Source: Bifidobacterium sp. ESL0682
GTDB taxonomy: Bacteria; Actinomycetota; Actinomycetes; Actinomycetales; Bifidobacteriaceae
DNA length: 64,000 nucleotides
Direction: 5' to 3'
NCBI RefSeq assembly: GCF_029392815.1
Contig: NZ_CP113942.1
Location: 1,922,001 to 1,986,000, forward strand
Of the stretch, positions 10,518 to 18,285 are shown one piece after another (the first letter of the stretch is position 1; each line of letters starts with the position of its first letter). A program made the position numbers and the translations under genes. Under the pieces are notes generated by a model. That model was not told the origin of the DNA, did not search any database, and worked only from the letters and a program-made list of their open reading frames with translations.

Positions 10518-11567
10518 TCACTCACCCATGTGAGGGACGACAACGGCACGCTTGGAGAGCTTGCCGTCGGTCAGCTTGTGATAGGCGTCGAGCGCGTTGT
10601 CCATTGAGTAGGTCTCGATCTCGGGGGTGATGAGGCCCTGACGATAGAGCGCAGCGACCTCGTGCAGCTCGGGCATGGAGCCCCAGTAAACGCCCATGAG
10701 CTCCTGCTCGGAGGGCTTGGAATACCAGTCGAACTCGGCCTTGCCACCGGCGATGCCGACCACGGTGACGCGAGAACCGGTGGCACCCGCAGCCTGTGCG
10801 GCAGCGATGGTCGGCGCGATGCCTACGAAATCGAAGGCGGCGTCGACGCCACGGCCACCGGTGATCTCGCGGATTGCAGCAACCTCGTTCTCGTCGCTCG
10901 GCACGACGATGGCGCCGTTTGCCTCAGCCTTGGCCATGGCTTCCGGCTTCATATCGGTGGCGATGATGGTGGCGCCGGTCAGCGCCTTGAGGATCTGGAT
11001 GGCAATCTGGCCCAGACCACCGAGTCCGATGACCAGCGCGTACTTGCCGCCACCGTTGAGGTGAGGCAGAGCTGCCTTGATCGCGTGATACGGAGTCAGG
11101 GCAGCATCGGCCAACGGAGCCGCAGCAATCGGATCGGCATCGCCCAGCGGCACGAGGTTGCGCGCGGGAACGACCATGTATTCGGCCATACCACCGTCAC
11201 GGCCGAGGCCGATGGCGAGGGACTTGTTGGTGGCCCTGTTCTCGCAGTAGTTCTCTTCGCCGGCAACGCAGCGCTTGCAGTGGCCGCAGCCGGTTGGGCC
11301 GTAGACCAGATAGGCATCACCCTTCTTGAAGCCGGTCACGCCGGTGCCGACCTCTTCGATCCAGCCGGAGGTCTCGTGGCCCAGGATGAACGGCGGCTTG
11401 GTCTGCTTGCCGGTCTCAGGCGTGTAGTCGCGGAACACCGACACATCAGAATGACAGCAGCCGGCACCGGCGACCTTCAACAGCACCTCGCCCGGTCCGG
11501 GAGTAGGCTTGTCGACTTCCTTCAACGACGGGAAGGTCTTATAGTCTTCGAATACAACGGCTTTCAT
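10518..11567 (-). CDS. Zinc-dependent alcohol dehydrogenase
   Basis: NAD(P)-dependent medium-chain dehydrogenase that interconverts alcohols and aldehydes. The 349-residue product shows the catalytic-zinc ligands (Cys in GAGCCHSD near residue 37, His-Glu in LGHETSG near residue 64), the structural-zinc cysteines CGHCKRCVAGEENYC near residues 94-108, and the Rossmann motif VIGLGGLGQIA near residue 174. AGGACAG precedes the ATG at 11567. It is divergent from a LacI-family gene and ended by its own terminator. The physiological substrate cannot be read from context. Confidence 0.92.
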   Translation of the reverse strand: MKAVVFEDYKTFPSLKEVDKPTPGPGEVLLKVAGAGCCHSDVSVFRDYTPETGKQTKPPFILGHETSGWIEEVGTGVTGFKKGDAYLVYGPTGCGHCKRCVAGEENYCENRATNKSLAIGLGRDGGMAEYMVVPARNLVPLGDADPIAAAPLADAALTPYHAIKAALPHLNGGGKYALVIGLGGLGQIAIQILKALTGATIIATDMKPEAMAKAEANGAIVVPSDENEVAAIREITGGRGVDAAFDFVGIAPTIAAAQAAGATGSRVTVVGIAGGKAEFDWYSKPSEQELMGVYWGSMPELHEVAALYRQGLITPEIETYSMDNALDAYHKLTDGKLSKRAVVVPHMGE

Positions 11568-12002
11568 AGCTGTCCTTTCATATCGGCAATACGGTTCACT
11601 CTCAATAGGCGCTTAAAGCAGAAATGCATAAATACCTTTGAGATTGACCACCCTACCGCTTTCATCGCGCGAAAAAGACGAAAATAAACGTGTGAAATTA
11701 GACAATCGAAAATCACTGTACAAAAGAGGCAAAAACCGCGTAATTCCAGCATTTTCACGCGTGTATAGAATTTCACAAACAGCATTCGACCATAAAATTG
11801 GTCACAAAATATGCCGTCAGTCACCTCAAAGCCCAAAAATATGCCTCGAGTAAAGCCAACCTCGGCCACACCGTTGGAGCAGCCGATACTCAAAACTGCA
11901 CAAGAGCAACCTACCCACGCAGATGACGTCAACGAAATGAAGGACATCATCAATAATGCCTGAAACGTCGCCGAATCACCGGCGGCGGCTAGCATATGAA
12001 GA
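11568..12002. other. Divergent intergenic region between adh and lacI-type gene
   Basis: About 435 bases with no supported gene; AT-rich in the 11.6-11.85 kb part. It must hold the divergent promoters of the dehydrogenase and the LacI-type regulator. I see no strong palindrome. Confidence 0.5.
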
Positions 12003-13057
12003 ATGACGACAATCAAAGAGGTGGCCAAGGCAGCCGGAGCATCAGTAACCGCGGTTTCCATGGCGCTGAACCACCGCGAGGACGGGCATGTCAAGAAGGA
12101 ACTTGCCGAACACATCCGCGAAACCGCCAAGAAAATGGGCTATCGCCCCAATCCGTTGGCCCGTTCCCTGCGCACCAGCCGCACGCACACCATCGGCTTC
12201 ATCAGCGAGGAAATCGCCACCACCCCCTACGCCGGCGAGATAATCCGAGGAGCGCAGGACGCCGCCAGCGAGCTTGGCTACATGATGCTTTTGGTCAACA
12301 CCGACAGCAAGGCCGACGAAGCCAGCGAAATCGCGGCGCTCAAACGATACGGCGTCGACGGCTATCTTTACGCGAAGATGTACGACAGGGTTTCGAGCAT
12401 CCCTTCATCTCTAGCGCGCGAACACACCGTCCTCATCGATGCCACTGCATCCGACAAGCACTTACCTTGCATCGTCCCCGACGAGGTAGCCATCGGCTAC
12501 GATGCCACCACATACCTCATCAAATCCGGAGCCAAACGCATCGCCTACATCGGCTGCAACGAAGGCCTGCTCGCGGAATCACTGCGCCTCAAGGGGTACC
12601 AAAAAGCGCTCACAGATGCCGGTCGGCACTTCGACCCGAACCTGGCCATCAGCGTAGGCAAAACGGAGGCGCATTGCAGACAGTCTCCGACCTCTTCGAT
12701 CGCGAGCACCCCGACGCCTTCTTCTGCTTCAACGACGCCCGCACCTGGTACGTCTACCAATGCGCTGCACAGCGCAACCTGGAAATCGGCCGCGATATCT
12801 CCGTGGTCGGCGTCGACAACAACCGCATCATTGCCGAGACATTCGATCCACAGCCGACCACCATCGCCCTGCCTCATTACGAGATGGGCTACTGGAGCGC
12901 GCGCAAGCTGGTTTCCATGATCGAAAAACAGGATTTGAAACCTTCCGAGAGCAAGAAAGCCGTCGCCGCAATCCCTCCCCTCGATGCCCCCAGCCCCGTG
13001 CGCATCCGCTGCACCCTGCTCGAGCGCGGTTCAGTAGTCACGAAGTCTAAGAATTAG
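12003..13057 (+). CDS. LacI family transcriptional regulator (frameshifted)
   Basis: The N-terminal part reads as a standard LacI protein: HTH IKEVAKAAGASVTAVSMALNH (residues 4-24), hinge NPLARSLRTSRT, and effector domain start TIGFISEEIATTPYAGEI. The frame is lost near 12667-12675, after VGKTEA: one base, probably G, is missing, and the other frame continues with LQTVSDLFDREHPDAFFCFNDART, VVGVDNNRIIAETFDPQPTTI and a normal C-terminus ending at 13057. One restored base gives about 352 residues, a normal LacI length. The start at 12003 has only a weak GAAG upstream. It precedes the sugar-acid module by 410 bases and may regulate it or the sucrose module; this is inference. Confidence 0.87.
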
Positions 13058-13483
13058 TTCGCCGTTGTCGTTCCGTTTAGCCTAAGCCCAACACGGTTAT
13101 CGCCAAATACCGCATAACCGCGAAAGTCAGCAGGGCAAACCCCGGTTCACGAAGACATCGAGGGAAAAGGAAGCGTACACCGACGCCAACCAGTTACAAC
13201 AATCAACGGGCTTTCAAACATTATCGATTAAGCAAATTCAGTCTGAGTACACTTTTCTTTAATAGAATTCACCCTACAGCTTAATTTATTAAAGTAAATG
13301 TGACGCATTTCATATATTTTCCAACGATTTAAAAACCCATTTCCTTAAAGTCACCTCCCACAAGCCGGCTAAACAGTTTGAGCTTTTTATTTCATTGAAC
13401 TAGTTTGAAGTTAACCGCTTAAGGTTAACTACTAGTTTGTTCGAGGCATCGTCCGCCTGGCAAACATTTTGGAGAGAATGATA
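13058..13483. other. Intergenic region upstream of the sugar-acid module
   Basis: About 425 bases without a gene, AT-rich from 13200 on. It holds the operator-like element described at 13399-13439 and presumably the promoter for the permease operon. Confidence 0.55.
13399..13439. promoter_or_regulatory. Composite operator: palindrome flanked by direct repeats
   Basis: A perfect inverted repeat AGTTAACC-N6-GGTTAACT (13409-13430) is flanked on both sides by the same 9-mer ACTAGTTTG (13399-13407 and 13431-13439). It lies 45 bases before the permease start, the place expected for a repressor site. The cognate factor is unknown; the upstream LacI-type protein is the nearest candidate. Confidence 0.65.
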
Positions 13484-14806
13484 ATGGGGTCTGCCATAGT
13501 CGCCATATTGCTGGCTTTAACCTTCGTAGGTTTTGTCATATTTTCCGTCAAAGGCGGGAATCTTACCATCGCGTTCTTCGTCATGGCAGTGTTGTGGACG
13601 GGAATCTACTTCATTGCTGTGGCGTTCGGCCTGGCGAAACCGTTTAATTTCATTACTGACATCTTCTCGACGCCCGCCGTGAATTACGGTTCCACCGCCG
13701 TGCAGATTATCCTTGGCGCCTGGTTCGGACGCGTGCTCGTCGATACCGGCATCGCAGCCGGCATCAGCAAACTTACCGTCCGCGTCGGCAAGAACAAGCC
13801 GGTCATCGCCACCATTTTGATCGCTCTGGTCACCTGCCTGATCTTCACCAGTGCTTACGGCGTCGGCTCCGCAGTGGCCATCGGCTCTATCCTTTTCCCG
13901 ATCATGGGCTCGCTCGGCGTTCCCAAGAAGATCGCCGTTCCCGTCTTCACGCTTTCAATCGGCGCCGCAATGTGGATCAATAGCGTGATCTTCGTGCAAT
14001 TCCAGCCGTTCTTCCAAGGTTACAAGTCCCCGGACGGACAGGTTGTCGCTTGGGGCGACCATTACCTTCGCTTCGGCATGGCAGCCATGGTCATTCAGAT
14101 GATCGTCATCATTCTTTTCATCCTGGTTCGTTCCAAGACCATCCGCAACGGCAAGCCTTACGAAATCGGCGGCGTCGGTAGCGACCAGGAATGGGCTCCG
14201 GTTTCTCCGGTCACCTACGTCCTGCCTATCGTTCCGGCCGCTCTGAGCATCTTCTTCAAGTGGCCCGCCGTCCCGGCGCTACTGCTGGCCACCATCCTGG
14301 CCTTCCTGCTGACCGGAAACATGAAATCCATGAAAAAGCTGGTCAGCGTGATCGGCTCCACCGCTAAAACCGCTATCGGCGACATCGGCGGACTGCTCAT
14401 CATGCTCTTCTGCCTGATGATGTTCCAAGCCGCAGCCATCAAGGCGGTCGGCGTGGTCACCCCGATGCTGGCACATGTCATTCCGAACAACGAACTCATC
14501 CTGATCGTCATCTTCCTGGTTCTCGCACCGTTGGCCCTGTTCCGCGGCCCGTTGGAACTCTATGGCGCAGGCGCAGCCACCATCACTCTGCTGCTGAGCC
14601 TTGGCACATTCAACGTCTGGTTCCTTTACGCGTTGATGGTCATCCCTTCCATGATCGGCATCTCGGCCTGCTTCACCCAGTCCTGGAACGCATGGTCTTT
14701 GGAATACACCGGATTGGACACCAAGACATACCTGTTCAATGGCGTCCCGGTGGCATGGATCAGCTCCGTGCTCATCATGGGCGCGGCATCTGTGCTCCTG
14801 TTCTAA
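13484..14806 (+). CDS. GntP/IT-superfamily permease
   Basis: Polytopic membrane protein of 440 residues with about eleven to twelve hydrophobic segments, two re-entrant-like glycine-rich regions (STAVQIILGAWFGRVLVDTGIAAG near residue 75 and the FRGPLELYGAGAATIT region near 350), and alternating polar loops. The architecture resembles GntP/CitMHS transporters of the ion-transporter superfamily that carry organic or sugar acids. The start at 13484 is chosen for GGAGAG eight bases upstream. A YhcH-type protein and a YagE-like aldolase follow on the same strand, so a sugar acid (aldonate, 2-keto-3-deoxy acid) or sialic-acid-like compound is the probable substrate. Family assignment is by eye. Confidence 0.7.
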   Translation: MGSAIVAILLALTFVGFVIFSVKGGNLTIAFFVMAVLWTGIYFIAVAFGLAKPFNFITDIFSTPAVNYGSTAVQIILGAWFGRVLVDTGIAAGISKLTVRVGKNKPVIATILIALVTCLIFTSAYGVGSAVAIGSILFPIMGSLGVPKKIAVPVFTLSIGAAMWINSVIFVQFQPFFQGYKSPDGQVVAWGDHYLRFGMAAMVIQMIVIILFILVRSKTIRNGKPYEIGGVGSDQEWAPVSPVTYVLPIVPAALSIFFKWPAVPALLLATILAFLLTGNMKSMKKLVSVIGSTAKTAIGDIGGLLIMLFCLMMFQAAAIKAVGVVTPMLAHVIPNNELILIVIFLVLAPLALFRGPLELYGAGAATITLLLSLGTFNVWFLYALMVIPSMIGISACFTQSWNAWSLEYTGLDTKTYLFNGVPVAWISSVLIMGAASVLLF

Positions 14807-14903
14807 AAGAAGGCAACATTCATACCATTCGGCGGATTCATCGCAAGCAGTCACTCTGCGACGAATCCGCCGGAATCCGCGTACTTATATTAAGGAGAAT
14901 CAT

Positions 14904-15368
14904 ATGGAAAACGGGAATGCGAAATCGTATCGCACGGATCCCAAAGTTCGCGCGCGCATCGACAAGACCATCGACTATCTGATCAACCACGAAAGCGAGC
15001 TGTCCGCCAAACCGGACGGAAGCTATCCGCTGGATGATTCCATCGTCCTGTTGCTGCAGAGCTACGACACCGCCGATTACGAAAGCATCAGCTACGAAAG
15101 CCACTATGATCACATCGATCTGCACTATATGCTTTCGGGACAGGAATACGTGCGTTGGTGGGACACCGGCACGGTGGAGCCGAATACGGAATACAACAAG
15201 GAAAACGACATCATTTTCTATCCGCATCCCGACCATCACAACCGTGCGCTGCTGACCGACCACCATTACGTGCTGGTCTATCCCGAAGACATGCATGCCG
15301 CTCGTGGCAAGGTCGGCGACAAGCCGGAACACGTGCACAAGATCGTCGTCAAGATTTCCACGCTCTGA
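14904..15368 (+). CDS. YhcH/YjgK/YiaL family protein
   Basis: Small cupin-like protein of 154 residues of the family once called beta-galactosidase beta subunit. Members occur in sialic acid and sugar-acid operons and are thought to act on a sugar anomer or epimer. Recognisable features are HYDHIDLHYMLSGQEYVRWW (about residues 65-82), the metal-binding DIIFYPHPDHHNRAL near residue 105, and the end HKIVVKIS. AAGGAG precedes the ATG. It lies between the permease and the aldolase on the same strand, so it very probably belongs to their operon. Confidence 0.85.
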   Translation: MENGNAKSYRTDPKVRARIDKTIDYLINHESELSAKPDGSYPLDDSIVLLLQSYDTADYESISYESHYDHIDLHYMLSGQEYVRWWDTGTVEPNTEYNKENDIIFYPHPDHHNRALLTDHHYVLVYPEDMHAARGKVGDKPEHVHKIVVKISTL

Positions 15369-15468
15369 ACCATTCGGTGCATGGATTGTCACAGGCCAAT
15401 TCAAACAACAAAAATTTAGCAGCAACCCGCCATCCTGGTGAATCGCTGCACGCTCAGCAAAGGAGCCA

Positions 15469-16368
15469 ATGAATATGAACAAGGAATTAGATGGAGTCAT
15501 TTGCCCATCCATTACCATCACCAAGGAAAACGGTGAAATCGACTACGAAGCTTGGGGAAAGCATCTGGACCATTTGGTCGAAGCCGGCATCAACGGCATC
15601 CTCATCTTCGGCAGCATCGGTGAGTTCTATGCGTTCCCGCTCGACGTGAAGGAACAGGTCACGGACTTCGCGGTCAAGCGCGTCGCCGGCCGCACCAATG
15701 TGTTCATTGGCGTCGGTGGCACCAATCCCGACGAGGTCGTTGCACTGACGAGCTATGCCTCCAAGGCTGGCGCTGACGCCGTTGTGGCCGTCGCTCCTTA
15801 TTATTTCGGCCCGTCGGATGCAGCAGCCAAGGATTATTATGCAATGATCTGCGAAGCCACGACCATCCCGGTCATCCTTTACAACTTCCCGCCTCGCACG
15901 GGCATGGATCTTTCGCCCGCGCTGGTCGCGGACCTGGTGAAGGCACATCCGGAAATCATTGGCATCAAGGACACCGTCGATACCATCAGCCACACCCGCA
16001 AGATGATTGCGGCCGTACGCCCGATCAATCCTGATTTCCGTGTCTTCTCCGGCTTCGATGAGTATTACACTCCTAACCGCATCGCTGGCGGCAACGGCGT
16101 GATTTGCGGTCTGACCAACGCCAAGCCCGAGCTGTTCCACAAGATGAACGAAGCCTACCTCTCCGGCGACTACGCCACTTCGCTCGATTGCGCCAAGAAG
16201 ATCAACAAGCTGATGGCGATCTACGACACCGCCGATCTGTTCGTCTCGGCCATCAAGGGAGCGGTCAAGGCCGAGGAAGGACAGCCGATTTCTACGGATA
16301 TTCGCAGACCTGCAGTCCAGCTCACCGAAAAGCAGTTCGAGCAAATCAAGGAACTGCTGGATGTGTGA
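15469..16368 (+). CDS. DapA/NanA-family class I aldolase, YagE-like (2-keto-3-deoxy acid aldolase)
   Basis: TIM-barrel pyruvate-dependent Schiff-base aldolase. Catalytic features are the GSIGEF motif near residue 45, the Tyr of YNFPPRTG near residue 139 and the Schiff-base Lys of IIGIKDTVDTISH near residue 166. The YNFPxxTG and IIGIKDT context is closer to E. coli YagE/YjhH (2-keto-3-deoxygluconate aldolases) than to N-acetylneuraminate lyase or dihydrodipicolinate synthase, judging from memory of those sequences. Length is about 299 residues. AAAGGAG lies upstream; the ATG at 15475 has better spacing and is an alternative start. A strong terminator follows. Confidence 0.82.
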   Translation: MNMNKELDGVICPSITITKENGEIDYEAWGKHLDHLVEAGINGILIFGSIGEFYAFPLDVKEQVTDFAVKRVAGRTNVFIGVGGTNPDEVVALTSYASKAGADAVVAVAPYYFGPSDAAAKDYYAMICEATTIPVILYNFPPRTGMDLSPALVADLVKAHPEIIGIKDTVDTISHTRKMIAAVRPINPDFRVFSGFDEYYTPNRIAGGNGVICGLTNAKPELFHKMNEAYLSGDYATSLDCAKKINKLMAIYDTADLFVSAIKGAVKAEEGQPISTDIRRPAVQLTEKQFEQIKELLDV

Positions 16369-16393
16369 GTCGCTAATATAGCGATTTCCAAGT

Positions 16394-16453
16394 AATTTCG
16401 CCGTCCAACGTCACCCGTATTAGTTTGATACGGTCTCGTCGGGCGGCGAAATT
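16394..16453 (+). terminator. Intrinsic terminator of the sugar-acid operon
   Basis: Perfect 10-base arms AATTTCGCCG / CGGCGAAATT with an inner hairpin (CCGTAT / ATACGG), followed by GTTTTTC. It lies 26 bases past the aldolase stop. Confidence 0.85.
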
Positions 16454-16767
16454 GTTTTTCCGCTTTCGAGCACTGCATTGAAGCAGCCTCAGGCTTCGCA
16501 ACATCTCAAACGGCAATCATGGTCAAGCCGACAGATAACCGGAAAGTCAAGTCGAAATACTTTTATTTAGATGAATTTCTATATTTAATTTATTCAGATA
16601 GTTTCTATTTATCCGAAAACGCGAGAAACGATTTACAATTTGACGTGAATCGTTTCTCGTCATATATTTTTACCAGTTTCTTGCTTAAGGCAATGCCGCG
16701 AAATCGGCAAGAACATCAGTAGAGACCATGTCACGCGGCAGCGGCATGGAAAAGAAAGGTGACGACA
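16454..16767. other. Promoter region of the sucrose module
   Basis: About 310 bases between the aldolase terminator and the sucrose permease. Beyond the promoter and operators annotated separately, it is AT-rich and holds no gene. Confidence 0.6.
16622..16668 (+). promoter_or_regulatory. Sigma70 promoter with two LacI-type operators
   Basis: TTGACG at 16640-16645 and TATATT at 16663-16668 are separated by exactly 17 bases. Two half-palindromic sites form a perfect 12-base inverted repeat: CGAGAAACGATT at 16622-16633, just upstream of -35, and AATCGTTTCTCG at 16648-16659, inside the spacer. Each has the AAACGATT-type core of LacI-family operators. This geometry predicts direct repression of the sucrose permease and hydrolase. 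Confidence 0.75.
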
Positions 16768-18129
16768 ATGGCAATCAAAGGCGCCAAAACGTACCGGAAC
16801 CCCTCGTATCTTCAGAGTTCGACCGGCATCTTTATGTTCTTCTGCTCGTGGGGCATCTGGTGGTCCTTCTACTCAATCTGGCTGACCAGCCCGGCCCCCA
16901 AGGGCATGGGTATGACCGCTGCTCAGCAGGGCACCATCTACTCCATCAATTCCGCGGTAACGCTGGTCATTATGTTCGTCTACGGCGTGCTGCAAGACAA
17001 TCTCGGCATCAAGCGCCGTCTGGTGATCGCGGTCTCATGCATCGCGGCCTGCGTCGGCCCGTTTGCCCAATTCATCTATAAGCCGATGCTCTCGGCGGGT
17101 GGTACCACCAAGTTCATCGGCGTACTGCTGGGCTCGGTAGTCCTTTCCGCCGGCTTCATGGCCGGCTGCTCGCTGATGGAGGCCATCACCGAACGCTACA
17201 GCCGTCACTTCGGCTTCGAATATGGCCAGTCCCGCGCATGGGGCTCCTTCGGTTACGCCGTCGTGGCGCTCATCGCCGGCCCGCTGTTCAACATCGATAT
17301 GAAGTGGAACTTCTGGCTCGGTTCGCTCTTCGGCATCGGCATGCTGTGCGTCTACCTGTTCTGGCGCCCGGCCGAGCAGGAAGAGGAGCTCAAGAAAGAA
17401 GCCGACCCGAACGCCCCGCGCACCAACCCGACACCCAAGGAAATGGCCTCGGTGCTCACCATGGGCTCGCTGTGGGCGCTAATCATCTTCATGCTCTTCA
17501 CCAACACTTTCTATACGGTCTTCGACCAGCAGATGTTCCCGAGCTATTACAAGAGCCTCTTCGCCACACCAGACCAAGGCGCGGAATGGTACTCCATCCT
17601 CAACGCGGCCGAAGTGTTCTGCGAATCGGCGATGATGGGCATCGTCCCGTTGATCATGGACCATATCGGCGTGCGCAACTCGCTGTTGCTCGGCGCGATG
17701 ACCATGTTCCTGCGCATCGGTCTGTGCGGCGTCTTCCACGACCCGGTGATGATTTCGATCGTCAAGATGTTCCACGCCATCGAGACCCCGCTCTTCAGCC
17801 TCCCCGCCTTCCGTTACTTCACCTTGCATTACGATACGAAGCTTTCGGCGACCTTATATATGGTCGGCTTCCAAATCGCTTCGCAGGTCGGTCAGGTCCT
17901 GATGTCGAATCCGCTCGGCTCGTTGCGTGACGCACTCGGCCCGCAGAAAACCTTCTTCACCATCTCCGGCATCGTGTTCATCGCCCTGATCTACGGATTC
18001 TTCGTCATCAAGAGGGACAACCAACAGGTGGGCGGCGACCCGTTCATACGCGTCAAAGACCGCAAGAAGGCCGAGGCGGAAGGCGAGGCCATTCAGGCCG
18101 AAGCCGCCAACGACCAGATCCCGGCCTGA
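16768..18129 (+). CDS. cscB: MFS oligosaccharide:H+ symporter, probable sucrose permease
   Basis: Twelve-helix transporter of the LacY/CscB/RafB branch. N-terminal signatures are YLQSSTGIFMFFCSWGIWWSFYSIWL (helix 1) and FVYGVLQDNLGIKRRL (helix 2-3 loop); the QSRAWGSFGYAV motif near residue 155 is typical of the family. A basic hydrophilic C-terminal tail of about 40 residues follows the last helix. The ATG at 16768 has AAAGG eight bases upstream. The GH32 sucrose hydrolase follows on the same strand and a dual-operator promoter lies upstream, so sucrose is the likely substrate; other beta-fructosides are possible. Confidence 0.88.
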   Translation: MAIKGAKTYRNPSYLQSSTGIFMFFCSWGIWWSFYSIWLTSPAPKGMGMTAAQQGTIYSINSAVTLVIMFVYGVLQDNLGIKRRLVIAVSCIAACVGPFAQFIYKPMLSAGGTTKFIGVLLGSVVLSAGFMAGCSLMEAITERYSRHFGFEYGQSRAWGSFGYAVVALIAGPLFNIDMKWNFWLGSLFGIGMLCVYLFWRPAEQEEELKKEADPNAPRTNPTPKEMASVLTMGSLWALIIFMLFTNTFYTVFDQQMFPSYYKSLFATPDQGAEWYSILNAAEVFCESAMMGIVPLIMDHIGVRNSLLLGAMTMFLRIGLCGVFHDPVMISIVKMFHAIETPLFSLPAFRYFTLHYDTKLSATLYMVGFQIASQVGQVLMSNPLGSLRDALGPQKTFFTISGIVFIALIYGFFVIKRDNQQVGGDPFIRVKDRKKAEAEGEAIQAEAANDQIPA

Positions 18130-18195
18130 TTCATCAAACCGGTGTCGTGCGCCTTTAGCTGCGCACGGCGCTTCCCGCAAAATTCCATAGCGCAC

Positions 18196-18235
18196 AAGGC
18201 CTCCGCAGCCATCAATTCAGGCGTGGGGGCCTTGT
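18196..18235 (+). terminator. Possible hairpin between sucrose permease and hydrolase
   Basis: Seven-base arms CAAGGCC / GGCCTTG with G/C extension inside the loop. No T-tract follows, so it may be an mRNA-processing or partial-termination element, not a full terminator. Confidence 0.35.
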
Positions 18236-18285
18236 AGTGAATAAAGAACAATCACCATATGATAGTTACGAGAAAGGCATCAAAG

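Noticed and set aside
15469..16368. Calling the aldolase dihydrodipicolinate synthase or sialate lyase
   Set aside because: Active-site context matches YagE/YjhH-type aldolases better and the neighbours are catabolic, so dapA or nanA names were not used.
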